Shown here: in pieces, positions 35,171 through 44,559 of the stretch
Position numbering within the stretch: the first letter of the stretch is position 1
Layout: each line of letters begins with the position of its first letter
Source: Simmondsia chinensis
Lineage: Eukaryota > Streptophyta > Magnoliopsida > Caryophyllales > Simmondsiaceae
NCBI GenBank assembly: GCA_018398585.1
Contig: JAGTTD010000001.1
Span: forward strand, 14,572,501 to 14,636,500
DNA: 64,000 bases
Reading direction: 5' to 3'
The notes under the pieces: generated by a model
What the model saw: the letters and a program-made list of their open reading frames with translations, nothing else
Told to the model about the DNA's origin: nothing
Database searches by the model: none
Program-made: the position numbers and the translations under genes

Positions 35171-35336
35171 AAAGCAGCATACCCAGTGCCTCAAGGGCTC
35201 CCGCCTACGCAGGGTCGGGGGGGGGGGGGGGGGGCCCGGATGTACGCAGCCTTCCCCTTTCAGGGTGTTAACTCAAAGAGAGGTTGTTTTCCAGTGCCTC
35301 CAACCTATGGGTGAGGACTTCCCCCTTAAGGGTGAT
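35171..35336 (-). mobile_element. SINE fragment inside the Copia 3' LTR
   Basis: On the minus strand: aagtcctcacccataggttgg, aaaacaacctct, aaggctgcgtacatcc, then a C18 run, gaccctgcgtaggcgggagccc and ttgaggcactgggt. This is the tail of the 5S-headed SINE with gaps. The head contains agtcctca and ataggttgg like 4810-4840, so it may descend from the same family. The comparison with the LTR at 1-1787 shows an interruption here. I see no clear target duplication. Confidence 0.72.
35217..35234 (+). repeat. Poly(G) tract, 18 bases
   Basis: G18 inside the SINE tail, at the place where 4718-4958 has caccccacc. Confidence 0.95.
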
Positions 35337-36346
35337 GACTCTAAATCTTGAGAGTATTATGGACTTGTGCATGGAATGTTAGTTACTTTGGTATACTATA
35401 AGTAAGGTCTGAATAATGACTAAATTCGCACGTACATTGGGTAGCGACGTGAAGTGTACAAGGATCAGGTAATTAATACGGAATCTACAGTCTCTTATGA
35501 GATATAGATGTCTCCTTAGTTGATTCGCAATTGTTTGAATTATTCGGAATCTTGGGCCAAAGTGTTGTAGGTGTTTGACATTTGGAATTCATACTGTGAA
35601 TATATTCAAGTATAAATAAATTAGTCGAAAAAAGGTAAGTCGCAAACAAACGGAAAAGCTGTGACAAAAATAAAAATAGTAGTTATAATTATTTTTGGTC
35701 ATAGACATCTTGCGAAGGGGTTGTTGTCATTAACACAGTCTATTTGGGAAATATCGAATAAATGATTTAAGTCTAGAGTGCAATGAGTTCTATTTAGTAG
35801 AATTAAGTCTCATTAAATAGTAATTAAATTTTATCATGAGATGGTAATTAATTTAATCCATTTGGAACTAGATTTAAATTGTCCCCGACGTCCCTGTGCA
35901 AGCCTCTATTTTTATTGCCATCGAAAAAATATTAATGAATGAGATGACTAATTTTAAATTTGCCAAACATTATTCATGATATGAATAAAAGTTTAAAATT
36001 ATTAAATAAAATAATATTTAAAATTAAAAATTCATAAAATAAATTTTACATGCGGAAAACAAAACAAAACAAAACAAAAATAGAAGAGAAATAGCAAAAC
36101 GCAATGGCAATTCGCATTGTACGCATTGGGCTAACTAACGTGTGAAGGTCTTGAGGGGAGGATTCGTGCCTTTGGACGCAGAGCAATTGACTTGCGACAC
36201 GTAGCATGGGTTTTTAATTTAAAGGCACACAATTTGTTTTATATTGAAACTCGACGTTTGGACTATTGTTTAATTTTAAATGCTGCGGTTTGTTTTGTAA
36301 CTATGCATCCCACATCAACTAAATTGAATTTTTTTGGGTATCCTAT

Positions 36347-36355
36347 TATAAATAG
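36347..36355 (+). promoter_or_regulatory. TATA-like box of the Copia LTR
   Basis: tataaatag with following gaggtaccaattt. It corresponds to the box in the reversed LTR at 321-330. Confidence 0.5.
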
Positions 36356-36842
36356 AGGTACCAATTTCATGGTTTGGAATCCAATCAATTCAAAATTAAA
36401 AGCTTTCTGAAATTGTTGACTTTTGGAGATCTAATTGGAAAGAAAAAGTTTCTTTCCTCTGTTTAATATTTTTCAAAGTCCACTTTTCGGGCGTTTTGAG
36501 GTCATTGTGTAGAAGTTTTCTGGGTGTCAGCTTTGTTGGAGTTCTTTATCATTCTAGTATTCTTTATTATATGAGAAATTCCATGTATTCTTCCTTCATT
36601 CTCTTTTAAGTTTTTGCCTTTCTATTTATTTACTGTAATTCGTATTATGCTAGTTTTTATATTCATGTCATTATTATGATTGCATTATAGTAGAGTCCTG
36701 TAGATTTAAATTAGGAATTTAAATTTGTATATTTAAAATTAGGAATTTAAAATAACCTTAAGTTTAAAATTAGGAATTTTTATATCCTTCTGCTGCATGA
36801 AATTTATTAAATTAGAAAATTTTTTTGAAATTCATTCCAACA

Positions 36843-37300
36843 CCATTCGTTTGTTGTGATTTATCTGCATTTAAGTTAGGGTGGGCTCTCATTAGGTGTT
36901 GTTTTAAAGTGTTGGTCCTACCACTATGTGGATAGCTGTAGCCTTTGTTATTATTATAAAGTTTACAAAATGCATATTTTGTTCACGATCTAGTGTAAAA
37001 TACTTCCATACCTGACTATTGGGATGTCTACTAGTGGCACCCATTGTGTTCTCGGAATCGAGAGTCTCAGTTTCATCGATGTCGGGTGTGGGTTGAAAAC
37101 ATCCCACACAACCCAATTTAGGAAACGGGATTTCTTCTATAGGGGAGGGATAAACCTGCTCGAATCCATGTTTATGTTCCCGAATTAAAGTGTCTGTGTA
37201 TGGAGGTGATATTACGGGTTTTAAATAATTACGTTCTTGGGTATTAAGTTCAACTCCTCTAATAATTATTGGAGAAGATTGGCTACTAAGACCACCCATG
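36843..37300 (-). pseudogene. hAT transposase N-terminus with BED-type finger
   Basis: The minus strand from 37299 carries an N-terminal tail, then NSQVWKYFTLDREQNMHFVNF and KATAIHI, the W/F-rich start of a BED zinc finger. After a one-base shift near 36910 it reads LMRAHPNLNADKSQQ, the His-bearing second half. The first Cys pair appears mutated. The fragment is followed by the Copia LTR end at 36842 and the protein resumes at 13073. Broken. Confidence 0.75.
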
Positions 37301-37754
37301 CTAGGGACTTTAGGCGGTCGAGAAAACTAGAACTAGATTGGCTAGCTCTATATGAAGATGACCTATGTGGCACGATATTATTATTGTAAAAGTATGTAAA
37401 ATAAAAATGACAAGTAACAATGCAAGTAAATAAAAATAAAAAAATAAATAAAAATTAGATACTAATTTTTCCAAAGCTTAAATTGAAATTTGAACTTCAA
37501 CAAGCTTCTACAAGCACAATTTAAACTTTAAACGTGAGAGCAAAAAATTATGGAATTATAGAGAGTAGAGAAAATTAGAGAAAAGAGAGAAAGGATGATT
37601 GTTGACTGAATGAATTATATGGTGAAACGAGAAAATTCAAGAATTATTTAGGGATGCTTTAAAAAAAATGAATTGGGCAACAGTCAACCCCTCCCCCTTT
37701 TTAGTTTTTTTCAGCCGGGTCCCCCCTCACGAGCTGGCCCACTGGCCCCTACTA
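37301..37754 (-). other. hAT 5' non-coding end
   Basis: AT-rich leader, then a GC-rich end with tagtaggggccagtgggcc on the minus strand at about 37735-37754. No gene. Confidence 0.6.
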
Positions 37755-37762
37755 GAAAAATG

Positions 37763-38490
37763 CAATTCATCAAGTCAATCATTAATAAGACGAATAGGGA
37801 ACTTGGTTAAATCATTTAGTTTTCTATAGTCGATACACATTCTAGTAGTCTCGTCCTTTTTCATCACTGATATAATGGGAATGTGAGGGTACTTTGGCTT
37901 GTTTGGATGAAGGAACATTTAAGAAAATCTATCACATGCTTCTCAATCTCGCTTTTATGAAAAGAGGGGTGTTTATATGGCCTTACATTGACTAGTGCAA
38001 CACTAGTTTTCTAAGGAATGGTTATCTTTCCTAGGTCTCTCGCAAGGGGCTCACCCTGATGGGGTAAGGTTGCGTATATCCTACCCCTCCCAGATCCTGC
38101 ACAAGCGTGAGCCCTTGAGGCACTGGGATTGTGTGTCGTGTGTTGTTGTTGGTGATCTTTTCTAGGGGTTGGTAGGGATGTGGGTTCACAAAATACGTCA
38201 CTAAAATCATGTAAAAGGTGATGTAAATCAAAAGGATAAGAGCTTAAACCAATAATAGAATGCAGGTCCTCAAACCCAGAGACTTGCCCAAGCCAACAAG
38301 AAGAAGCCTTTCCCATTTCTTTCTCGAGCTTGTCACCATTGATACACTTCAAAGAATATTCAACAGTTATACCATGCAAAACAATCTCCGTTTGCTCATT
38401 GGCTGCGAGTAGTGGTTCCATCAATACTTCCATTTGAGACTCAAATTGCTCCATCCTTGAATTTTCTTGTTTTATGCTATCCTCTATCAA
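37763..38490 (-). pseudogene. Gypsy RT N-terminus and upstream linker
   Basis: The minus strand from 38490 to 38011 is open for 159 codons: MEQFESQMEVLMEPLL (gag-like), SSCWLGQVSGFEDLHSI, and FDLHHLLHDFSDVFCEPTSLP, the 'FxDVFxEPxxLP' segment before RT. The frame then runs into the SINE at 38165. Past the SINE: VNVRPYKHP, FHKSEIEKHV (about 37940-37990), then PIISVMKKDETTRMCIDYRKLND (about 37820-37880) and LDELH (about 37765). The protease is missing between the gag-like and pre-RT parts, a deletion of roughly 1.5 kb or more by family comparison. Confidence 0.8.
38035..38151 (+). mobile_element. Short SINE with tRNA-SINE-like tail, TSD visible
   Basis: 117 bp: aaggggctcaccctgatggggtaaggttgcgtatatcc, cccagatcctgca, cgtgagcccttgaggcactggg and a tgttgttgtt end. 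Flanks gttatctttcctag (38021-38034) and gtgatcttttctag (38152-38165) match at 12 of 14. It lacks any 5S-like head, so it is 5' truncated or belongs to another SINE family sharing the tail. Confidence 0.83.
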
Positions 38491-38746
38491 TTGAAGGCAT
38501 CAATCCTACTTGGAACTCAAATCTTGCAAAGTCCGTTTCTTGAATGGTGTTCATTTCTTGAACCAATGTCATGGTTTTCTCACATCTAGACTCAACATCT
38601 TGCATTTCCTTTCCCATTGATATTATTTTTTGGGAAGGCACTTAAATTTGGTCCTCTACCTTCTTGGGTAGAGACAAGTCAGGTGTTGCAAGCCGCTTGC
38701 ATGGTGCCATTCGTGTGCCTTCTTGGTTCGTAATTTTATACCAAGT
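38491..38746 (-). pseudogene. Gypsy gag start and decayed PBS
   Basis: The minus strand from 38746 reads acttggtataaaattacg (decayed PBS), then TRMAPCKRLATPDLSLPKKVEDQ and a Met/Glu-rich helix-like segment (MGKEMQDVESRCEKTMTLVQEMNTIQ). This is the usual start of a Gypsy gag. Stops are present. Confidence 0.65.
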
Positions 38747-39288
38747 TGTTATGACCCAAACTACTACAAGGATCAATTGGAACCAATTGCAACTTGTATT
38801 CTACAGCAAGTATGAATGATTAGTGGGGAAAATTGATTTGCAGAAGTATTCTGTAGAAAAGGGAAAGAAACAAGAGGGAGAGAACCTCGATAAGTGCTTC
38901 CCAAACAATTTTGGGACCCCTAATTTCCATAGCCATTCGGTGTTCCCGTTGATGATACGTCAGCCATGGAGGGCGAAAACAACAGCGAAATTGGATGAAA
39001 GAGGCTAGAGTTTGCCATTGTTTGTATTGTGCCAATTTAGTTATAGAATAAAATTTGACAATGAAATATTTTGATGGTTGAATCACTATTGGGTTTAATT
39101 TGGTTCAACATATGGGTTTAAATTGGGTCAACGAGTAAATTTATTTGGGTTCACTTGCATCCTACTTTATTAGACCGTTAACTTGACTTTAGTTTTGCTA
39201 TTGAACTGAATTGAAATTACAACAAGTTAAATTGACAAAGTGAGAAAATGGAAGGACTATTGTCATAAATAACTTTTAAGTAAATCTC
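38747..39288 (-). repeat. 5' LTR (part) of the old Gypsy
   Basis: Minus orientation. It ends ...gggtcataaca at 38747, beside the PBS. It is cut at 39288 by insertion of non-autonomous element 2 (TSD atctc). The remainder should lie somewhere in 43272-44117, but I cannot fix its end because the 3' LTR is lost. Confidence 0.6.
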
Positions 39289-39690
39289 TGTCATGACCCG
39301 ATTATATTAGTATTGTCATAGGGGATGTGATTTAGTATTAGTAACTCAAGGATGTAATAAGTAGTTTAAGTCTTGTTTTAGCTTACATTGGTTGCTCTTC
39401 ATGTCAAGGTAGCTAATGTAGGTCAATGTCGGTTGTCCTTGGGTCAAGAGTGGTGGCTGGCCTAGTGTGGCAGTTAGCTTAGAGGATCTAGATACAATGT
39501 ATCTCATTAAGTGAGGCATTAGTATAGGTAGGGGAATCTCCCTTGTAATCCACATTATTGATGAATGAAATTGACACTCTTCTCTTCTCATCTCCAAAAT
39601 TCTCTCTATTTTCTCATCTTCTTCACTTCTTTCTCATCTCACATTCTACTATCCCTAGGTCATGTCTTGAGTTGATCTCGGGACATGACA
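39289..39690 (+). repeat. 5' LTR of non-autonomous element 2
   Basis: 402 bp. Pairs with 42867-43266 with roughly a dozen differences and a few-base indel near the end. Confidence 0.93.
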
Positions 39691-39692
39691 AT

Positions 39693-39705
39693 TGGTATCA
39701 GAGCC
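39693..39705 (+). promoter_or_regulatory. Primer binding site (initiator tRNA-Met type)
   Basis: tggtatcagagcc two bases after the LTR, an exact match to the common plant PBS. Confidence 0.92.
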
Positions 39706-40205
39706 TTGTTTCAGGCTTCAATTAAGTTGATTTAGTTCAATTTGTTTGTATAAGCTTAGGATCAAGGTGATTTGATATCAAATATCCTTGATCGGTTGCA
39801 AGTTGAATAAGAGTTCAATTTTGAAGTCTTGATTGATAAGCTTGCGGTTACATATCTGAAATTACAACTAAAATAACACAAAACAAGAGGCAGAATTGAG
39901 TCAGATCCTCACTGTGACAGTCACCAGTGAACAAGCTTGCTAGATTATTTGATTCATTTAGTATCGTGTGTAATCTTGAGGATCTACACTTGCAGTAGGA
40001 TCACGATTGTGTATAAGCGTACTGAATTCAGTGGCTGTAGTTGTGAGGCTAAGTGTTCAGATTGATTGAACAAATGCAGTGTGAAGCAAGTAGTGAAGTT
40101 GTACTGCTGGAATCATACTATTCTTGATCAAAATCAGAAAGATGAACTTAGCAAAAGCTGAATTAAGATTACTTTAGGTTCTACAATTCAATTGTTGAGG
40201 CAAGC
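39706..40205 (+). other. Leader of non-autonomous element 2
   Basis: No ORF. It contains gatttgatatcaaat shared with the leader at 59515, and aggttctacaattcaattgttgagg shared with element 1. Confidence 0.6.
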
Positions 40206-40571
40206 ATGATTTACAACATAAATCAAGCGGTTGGAGATGGAAATGCTACAATTGAGGTGTTGCAGCTGGAGCAAAAAGCTTGTGTGCAACAACAGGTGCA
40301 AATGCTCACGCAATGCTGTAAACTCACCTTGCCTCGATTAGAACCGCAATATTTGCAAAAGCAGCTGCAAATACAGCAGCAAATTTTTGGGATACAAGAT
40401 CGAGACAGTGAGAAGGAATGTATTCAATTGTTCAAACGGCAAAAGCTAGGGTTTGGACAAGGATGGTCAAGTAATTCGAGATTTACTGTAAGTGAGGAGG
40501 TAATTGGAGAATGTGGACCAGGAATTAGTGCATTACAGTCTGAAATCGATGCAACACAGCCTAAAGTGTAG
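40206..40571 (+). pseudogene. Unrecognised Gln-rich N-terminal frame (element 2)
   Basis: 121 codons from an ATG to TAG at 40569. The first half is Gln-rich and helix-like (LQLEQKACVQQQVQML, LQKQLQIQQQIF), suggestive of a coiled coil as in the gag N-terminus of the Gypsy at 59661. It has no known domain. The frame may once have continued past the stop (VEEPNFGADIKSQVRIEIL). Confidence 0.5.
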
Positions 40572-40779
40572 GTTGAGGAACCAAATTTTGGTGCTGACAT
40601 CAAATCGCAGGTGCGAATTGAGATTTTGAGTACCAGGAAGTTGAGATTGAAGGTTCTGTTGCAGCAGTGTGCGAAAATTAGTTTGATCATTCATCTAAAA
40701 TTGTAAGAAGTGCTACTCTAGCAAGAGGATAGGAGCATTAGAGAAGACAATCCTAGTTTTCCAAGGAGCTGCTCCAGAA

Positions 40780-41526
40780 TTCTTACAACTTGACACAAAT
40801 AATGAAGCACTTGGAAGGCTATTTGAGTGCAAGAAGATGGGAATGAAGCAACCTAAGGTAGTGTTGATGTCTATTGGTAGGCTTGGAGCATTCTCTTGGA
40901 TTCAAAAAAGTATCGAGAGGGCAAGGAGAGGATCCAAGTTTGGCAACCATGATACAAATTCAGCCTTACACCATGAAGAAGACAGTGCTGAACTTTCAAA
41001 TGCAGAACATGTTGCTGATGATTCTATTAGAGCTACTGCAGGGTCTATTGCTGGAGTGGGAGTTAAAATCGAAGCAAATCAATTTGAGCAATTTAGGCTT
41101 CGAATGCAAGAGATGTTTGGTGCAATGCAACGTTCATGGGAGGAAAGTTTGGATCGGCATTTCAAAAGAATGCATCGGCAATTCGATGGCTTACTTAAAC
41201 AGCTCAATTGACAAAGTTCTCGAGTGGAATTGAGTCCTCAAGGGGAAGTGCTCTGTAAGAACATTGATCAAGTATTAGGGGAAGCTCCTTACCTACCACA
41301 CTCAGCATTGAATCCGTGTATAAATGCATCAGCTCATCAGTTGAATGAGGCATCAATGTATTCGTTGGATCAAGTTGAGGTGATTCAGTAGCAAGATGAG
41401 CAGGTTAAGGTGTTAGAGGTTGATGGGAATTCTGCTATGAATGTTAGTGCAAGTGTAAATGAAAAGAATAAGCCAGTTGCTCAAGGGTGTGTGACACCTT
41501 CCAAAAAATCAACAAGCTGGCAGTCA
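40780..41526 (+). pseudogene. Unrecognised decayed frame, middle (element 2)
   Basis: One frame from about 40780 to 41526 with stops only at 41209 and about 41388. It includes an amphipathic stretch FEQFRLRMQEMFGAMQRSWEESLDRHFKRM (about 41083-41175), probably coiled coil, and later ASVNEKNKPVAQGCVTP. No enzyme motif. Confidence 0.5.
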
Positions 41527-42136
41527 TAAAGTTTTTGCGGCAGTGAAAGAGGTTCATGTGCAGCACAATCAGAGGTTATTACAGGGCTTTCATAGAGGAG
41601 TTCACACAAGGAGCACTCGAGAGGTTGATAGGGTGACTAACCAAGCGTGTTTGAGACCATTTGACCCCGGAAAGGGAGAATTACATGCTCCTTGGGACAA
41701 TATTCAGCAATGGCAGCAAAACACTGAGCAGAAAGTGAATCAAAACTTGAGTGTTGGTGTTTGATTTAGTTGGGAACCGAGAATTGCTGCTGGAGGTCAG
41801 GAAATTCAGAAGCAGAAGTGTGTGTTGGCTCAATTGAAAGAAGTTGGAACTTATACTGCTATGTTAGGTAGACCCCCTGATCTAAGGGAAGTGGAGAAAG
41901 CTGTTGCGGTGGACAAAACTGAATTCAGCAACGCAGGTGCATTGGTTAATAAGTTGGATGAGCAATCTCACCTTTGGAGTATCATGGGTGGAATTAATCA
42001 GTCCATAAGTTGCTGCGAGGTCAAGTATAAGAAGAGAAAGCTCCAAGGGAGATTGTGTGATGAGACAAGGCAGAGTTTGAAGGCTCTTTATGCTGAAGTA
42101 TTAAGGAGCTTGACAACAGTTGGATGCTTGTGTTAG
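41527..42136 (+). pseudogene. Unrecognised decayed frame, second middle part (element 2)
   Basis: After a frame change the frame is open to 42136 with one stop at 41762. It shows CLRPFDPGKGELHAPWDN, LGRPPDLREVEKAVAVD and a short Lys/Arg cluster. The G/VRPP motif recurs in element 1 (10410 and 11800). Confidence 0.5.
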
Positions 42137-42853
42137 TCATGCCAAGAGTAAAGGATATCCTCCAAGAATACAAGCCAATGTAAGGCCTCCCGAAAATCAG
42201 CTTAATAGCAACAATCAAAATGCTTCAATGGAGAAAATCAGCAAAAAAAATAAGGAGCAAATCAACAATTGTTCAACACATATCCAAAGATGTTAAGCTG
42301 CTCAAGTTCTTCAGCAATTGTTCAACACTTGTTCAGCAATTAATTCAGATTAACAATGAACCCAAGTGTAAGCATACTTACAAAGATGCAGTGTGGGTAA
42401 TTTTAAGTGAGGAAAGCATCAGACTTGCAATTTTCAGTAGTTGTTCAGAAATTGCTGCTAATTTCAGGATTCAAGATCAATCTATTACTGAATGTGCAAG
42501 AGTTTGGGAAAAGAAGCTTGAGTCTTCCAAAGAATTAGTGGACCACGTTGGTATGCAGCTAGTAGGTGTCAAGAAGCCCAAGTGCGAAAGTGCCACCGGT
42601 GCAACAAGCTGTAGAATCTTCAGAACAATACCTGCTGGATTCCTTGGTTACAGTTGCAGCATTCTCAACATTCAATGCTAGATTGTTGCAACATATTGAA
42701 GTTGGGACAGATATTGGTATACCTCCTACATCTGTGATCTTCTTCTACAAATTCAGCAAAGGGCTCATCAATTCAGCTCCTACTTGTACAGCCATAGGTG
42801 TTCTTCATTGTTTCAACTCTCTCTTAAGATTCTTGAGGACAAGAATCTCTTAA
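42137..42853 (+). pseudogene. Unrecognised decayed frame, C-terminal part (element 2)
   Basis: Open stretches at 42220-42681 and 42566-42853 in two frames. The last ends VLHCFNSLLRFLRTRIS, comparable to FIGFNSLSFLRTRMF encoded at the same place before the 3' LTR in element 1 (about 12190-12235). This supports a common protein end for both elements. Function unknown. Confidence 0.5.
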
Positions 42854-42866
42854 GAGGGGAGAGTAT
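42851..42866 (+). promoter_or_regulatory. Polypurine tract of element 2
   Basis: taagaggggagagtat directly precedes tgtcatgacc. Confidence 0.8.
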
Positions 42867-43266
42867 TGTCATGACCCGTTTATATTAGTATTGTCATAGG
42901 GGATGTGATTTAGTATTAGTAACTCAAGGATGTAATAAGTAGTTTAAGTCTTGTTTTAGCTTACATTGGTTGCTTTTCATGTCAAGGTAGCTAATGTAGG
43001 TTAATGTCGGTTGTCCTTGGGTCAAGAGTGGTGGCTGGCCTAGTGTGGCGGTTAGCTTAGAGGATCTAGATGCAATGTATCTCATTAAGTGAGGCATTAG
43101 TATAAGTAGGGGAGTCTCCCTTGTAATCCACATTATTGATGAATGAAATTGACACTTTTCTCTTCTCATCTCCATAATTCTCTCTATTTTCTCATCTTCT
43201 TCACTTCTTTCTCATCTCACATTCTACTATCCCTAGGTCATGCTGAGTCGATCTCAGGACATGACA
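42867..43266 (+). repeat. 3' LTR of non-autonomous element 2
   Basis: 400 bp, followed by atctc, the duplicated target. Confidence 0.93.
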
Positions 43267-43348
43267 ATCTCATTAGCTTTCTTGTTTTATTTGGTATGTT
43301 GAACCATTTATTTTCTAGGATAAATATTATACTATTGGGTAGATTATG

Positions 43349-43409
43349 AAAGGTTGGGGGTCCTTTAAGGGTAGCACCTTGAAGGGGTAGGGCTGCGTAC
43401 ATCATCCTT

Positions 43410-43440
<31 letters not shown>

Positions 43441-43492
43441 AAAAAAAATAAACTAAAAATAAAACCGCATACGTGGAGCTCTTGAGGCACCA
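43349..43492 (+). mobile_element. SINE fragment with poly(C), TSD visible
   Basis: aaaggttgggggtcc then ttgaaggggtagggctgcgtacatc, a C29 run with a short A-rich insert, then catacgtggagctcttgaggcacc. The start ggttgggggtcc equals the link region of the 5S-headed SINE (about 4838-4855). Flanks ggtagattatg (43338-43348) and ggtagattacg (43493-43503) match at 10 of 11. Confidence 0.78.
43410..43438 (+). repeat. Poly(C) tract, 29 bases
   Basis: C29 in the SINE tail, at the same place as the G18 in the opposite orientation at 35217. Confidence 0.95.
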
Positions 43493-44117
43493 GGTAGATT
43501 ACGGCAAATCCCGCAACTCTCTATTTAAAAAAAAAGGTCGCACTTAACTTTCTCAGTTTTTCAATACCCTTCAATTGGCCTCCGACCCGTTAGTTAAAAA
43601 TGTTAATTTATTATTATGATTATTTTTTCTCAATAATTAATGTCATAAAATAATTAATATGCTTTCATTTGGGCATTTTATGATTTATATTGAAAGACAT
43701 AATATTTTTAATGTTTATTATCATTTCGATTTCTTCAATTTAAAAAATTGATAAATCTGTTTTAGGATATAAGTGGTGATGCAAAAGATGAAATAATTCA
43801 TAATTAAATAAATTAAAGAAGTTGCTCAAAACTCAATTTTTCAACATAAGAAGTTGGAAAACAATTCTTCAGTTTTTCCTATTACCTTGAAAAATTTAGA
43901 AAATAGCTTATACATTTTTTTTTTCTGATTCATATTTTTTTAACTCTTGAATTATGCATGGAAACATAGCATGATATGTTGATTAGTTCATGATTTAAAT
44001 TTTAAACTGATCGTTTGGTTGGGCCATTGAAAAAATTCTGACTTGACTGAATGCGGGTTGGTTCAGATAAGAGTTGAACTCTAAACCTAGCTACATTCCA
44101 CCCAGTATGTTCCTTCG

Positions 44118-44350
44118 TGTTAGGAATATTACAATGTTTGTATTTAGTAATTTTGTAAGTAATGTAAGGGCTAATTACTAATTTTGTAATTAGTTTTAGG
44201 TTTAGGGTTTTAGTATCTCTCGCATGGGGCAACCATTTCTTCACTCCCCTCTCTCTCTGATTATGTAAACGGTTTATGCTTCAATATACAAATTTATCTT
44301 GTAATTTCTTCAATCTTGTGTTAATTTACAGTGAATTTTGATTTCTAACA
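44118..44350 (+). repeat. 5' LTR of the 44-kb Copia
   Basis: tgttaggaatatt...gatttctaaca, 233 bp. Matches the split 3' LTR (49927-50016, 51481-51623, about 52668-52694). Confidence 0.92.
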
Positions 44351-44363
44351 TGGTATCAGAGCA
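44351..44363 (+). promoter_or_regulatory. Primer binding site (initiator tRNA-Met type)
   Basis: tggtatcagagca immediately after the LTR. Confidence 0.92.
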
Positions 44364-44559
44364 AATTTGCTCCCCCGCTGTGCCGATCCTTTGATTTCGA
44401 CCAGACCTTGTTGCCTGTCGCCATTTTGCTCTGTTTCTTGGTAAACACCTCAAATTTGTGACTGATTTGCAAGAATGGCAAATCGGAAATCAGCCGGCGA
44501 AGGTGTCATTGTTCAAAGATCGGATTCTCAATCCATTGAAATTCTTCACGATGAATCTT

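Larger units (their letters stand above)
13074..36842 (+). mobile_element. Ty1/Copia retrotransposon with ~2-kb LTRs, itself full of later insertions
   Basis: It has a 5' LTR at 13074-14305 (internally deleted), a decayed PBS, gag at 28619-29440, protease and pre-integrase at 29440-30087, integrase at 32457-33170, RT/RNase H at 33330-34620, a PPT and a 3' LTR at 34711-36842. Domain order PR-IN-RT-RH is Copia. It is interrupted by the Athila array (14570-28512), a 2.36-kb Gypsy (30093-32451) and a SINE in the 3' LTR. The two flanking pentamers (cagag and ccatt) do not match, so the target duplication is lost or one end is misplaced. All domains carry stops. Confidence 0.8.
34711..36842 (+). 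repeat. 3' LTR of the Copia element
   Basis: 2132 bp, tgttaggaat...ttccaaca, including a SINE fragment of about 165 bp. It contains tataaatag at 36347-36355. It is followed directly by hAT transposase sequence. The same LTR family lies reversed at 1-1787. Confidence 0.87.
5808..37754 (-). mobile_element. hAT-family DNA transposon, split into three pieces by later insertions
   Basis: The left end reads tagaggtgacca and the right end, on the opposite strand, tagtaggggcca, a decayed hAT-type terminal inverted repeat. The 8-bp flanks gaactgtg (5800-5807) and gaaaaatg (37755-37762) match at five positions and fit a decayed target duplication. Minus-strand transposase pieces lie at 36843-37300 (BED finger), 12788-13073 and 6235-7450 (catalytic and dimerisation regions). 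Net length without insertions is about 2.8 kb. Confidence is high for hAT identity, moderate for the exact ends. Confidence 0.78.
3876..39288 (-). mobile_element. Old Ty3/Gypsy element, minus strand, split by a hAT transposon
   Basis: Minus-strand integrase, RNase H and RT C-terminal pieces lie at 3876-5807. The RT N-terminal, linker and gag N-terminal pieces, PBS and 5' LTR lie at 37763-39288. The two halves join inside RT: ..MCIDYRKLND.. and ..LDELH at about 37763-37850 is followed by SSKVHSKIDQRQG at 5770-5800. The integrase end and 3' LTR are lost under the LINE. Gag C-terminus and protease are deleted. The element also carries SINEs at 4718-4958 and 38035-38151. All frames contain several stops, so it is dead and is the oldest identifiable layer here. 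Confidence 0.82.
39289..43266 (+). mobile_element. Non-autonomous LTR retrotransposon 2, complete with TSD
   Basis: LTRs 39289-39690 and 42867-43266 (tgtcatgaccc to acatgaca), perfect TSD atctc (39284-39288 and 43267-43271), PBS tggtatcagagcc and a purine tract. The 3.18-kb internal domain has decayed coding frames but no RT, protease or integrase motif. LTR ends, the ttctcatcttcttcacttctttctcatc stretch, PBS context and 3' 'ttcttgaggacaagaat' tie it to element 1 and to the Gypsy at 59128. Confidence 0.92.
43272..44117. other. AT-rich sequence, no gene; holds one SINE
   Basis: Apart from the SINE at 43349-43492 I see no coding, LTR end or terminal repeat. Part of it may be the rest of the old Gypsy LTR. 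Confidence 0.5.
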
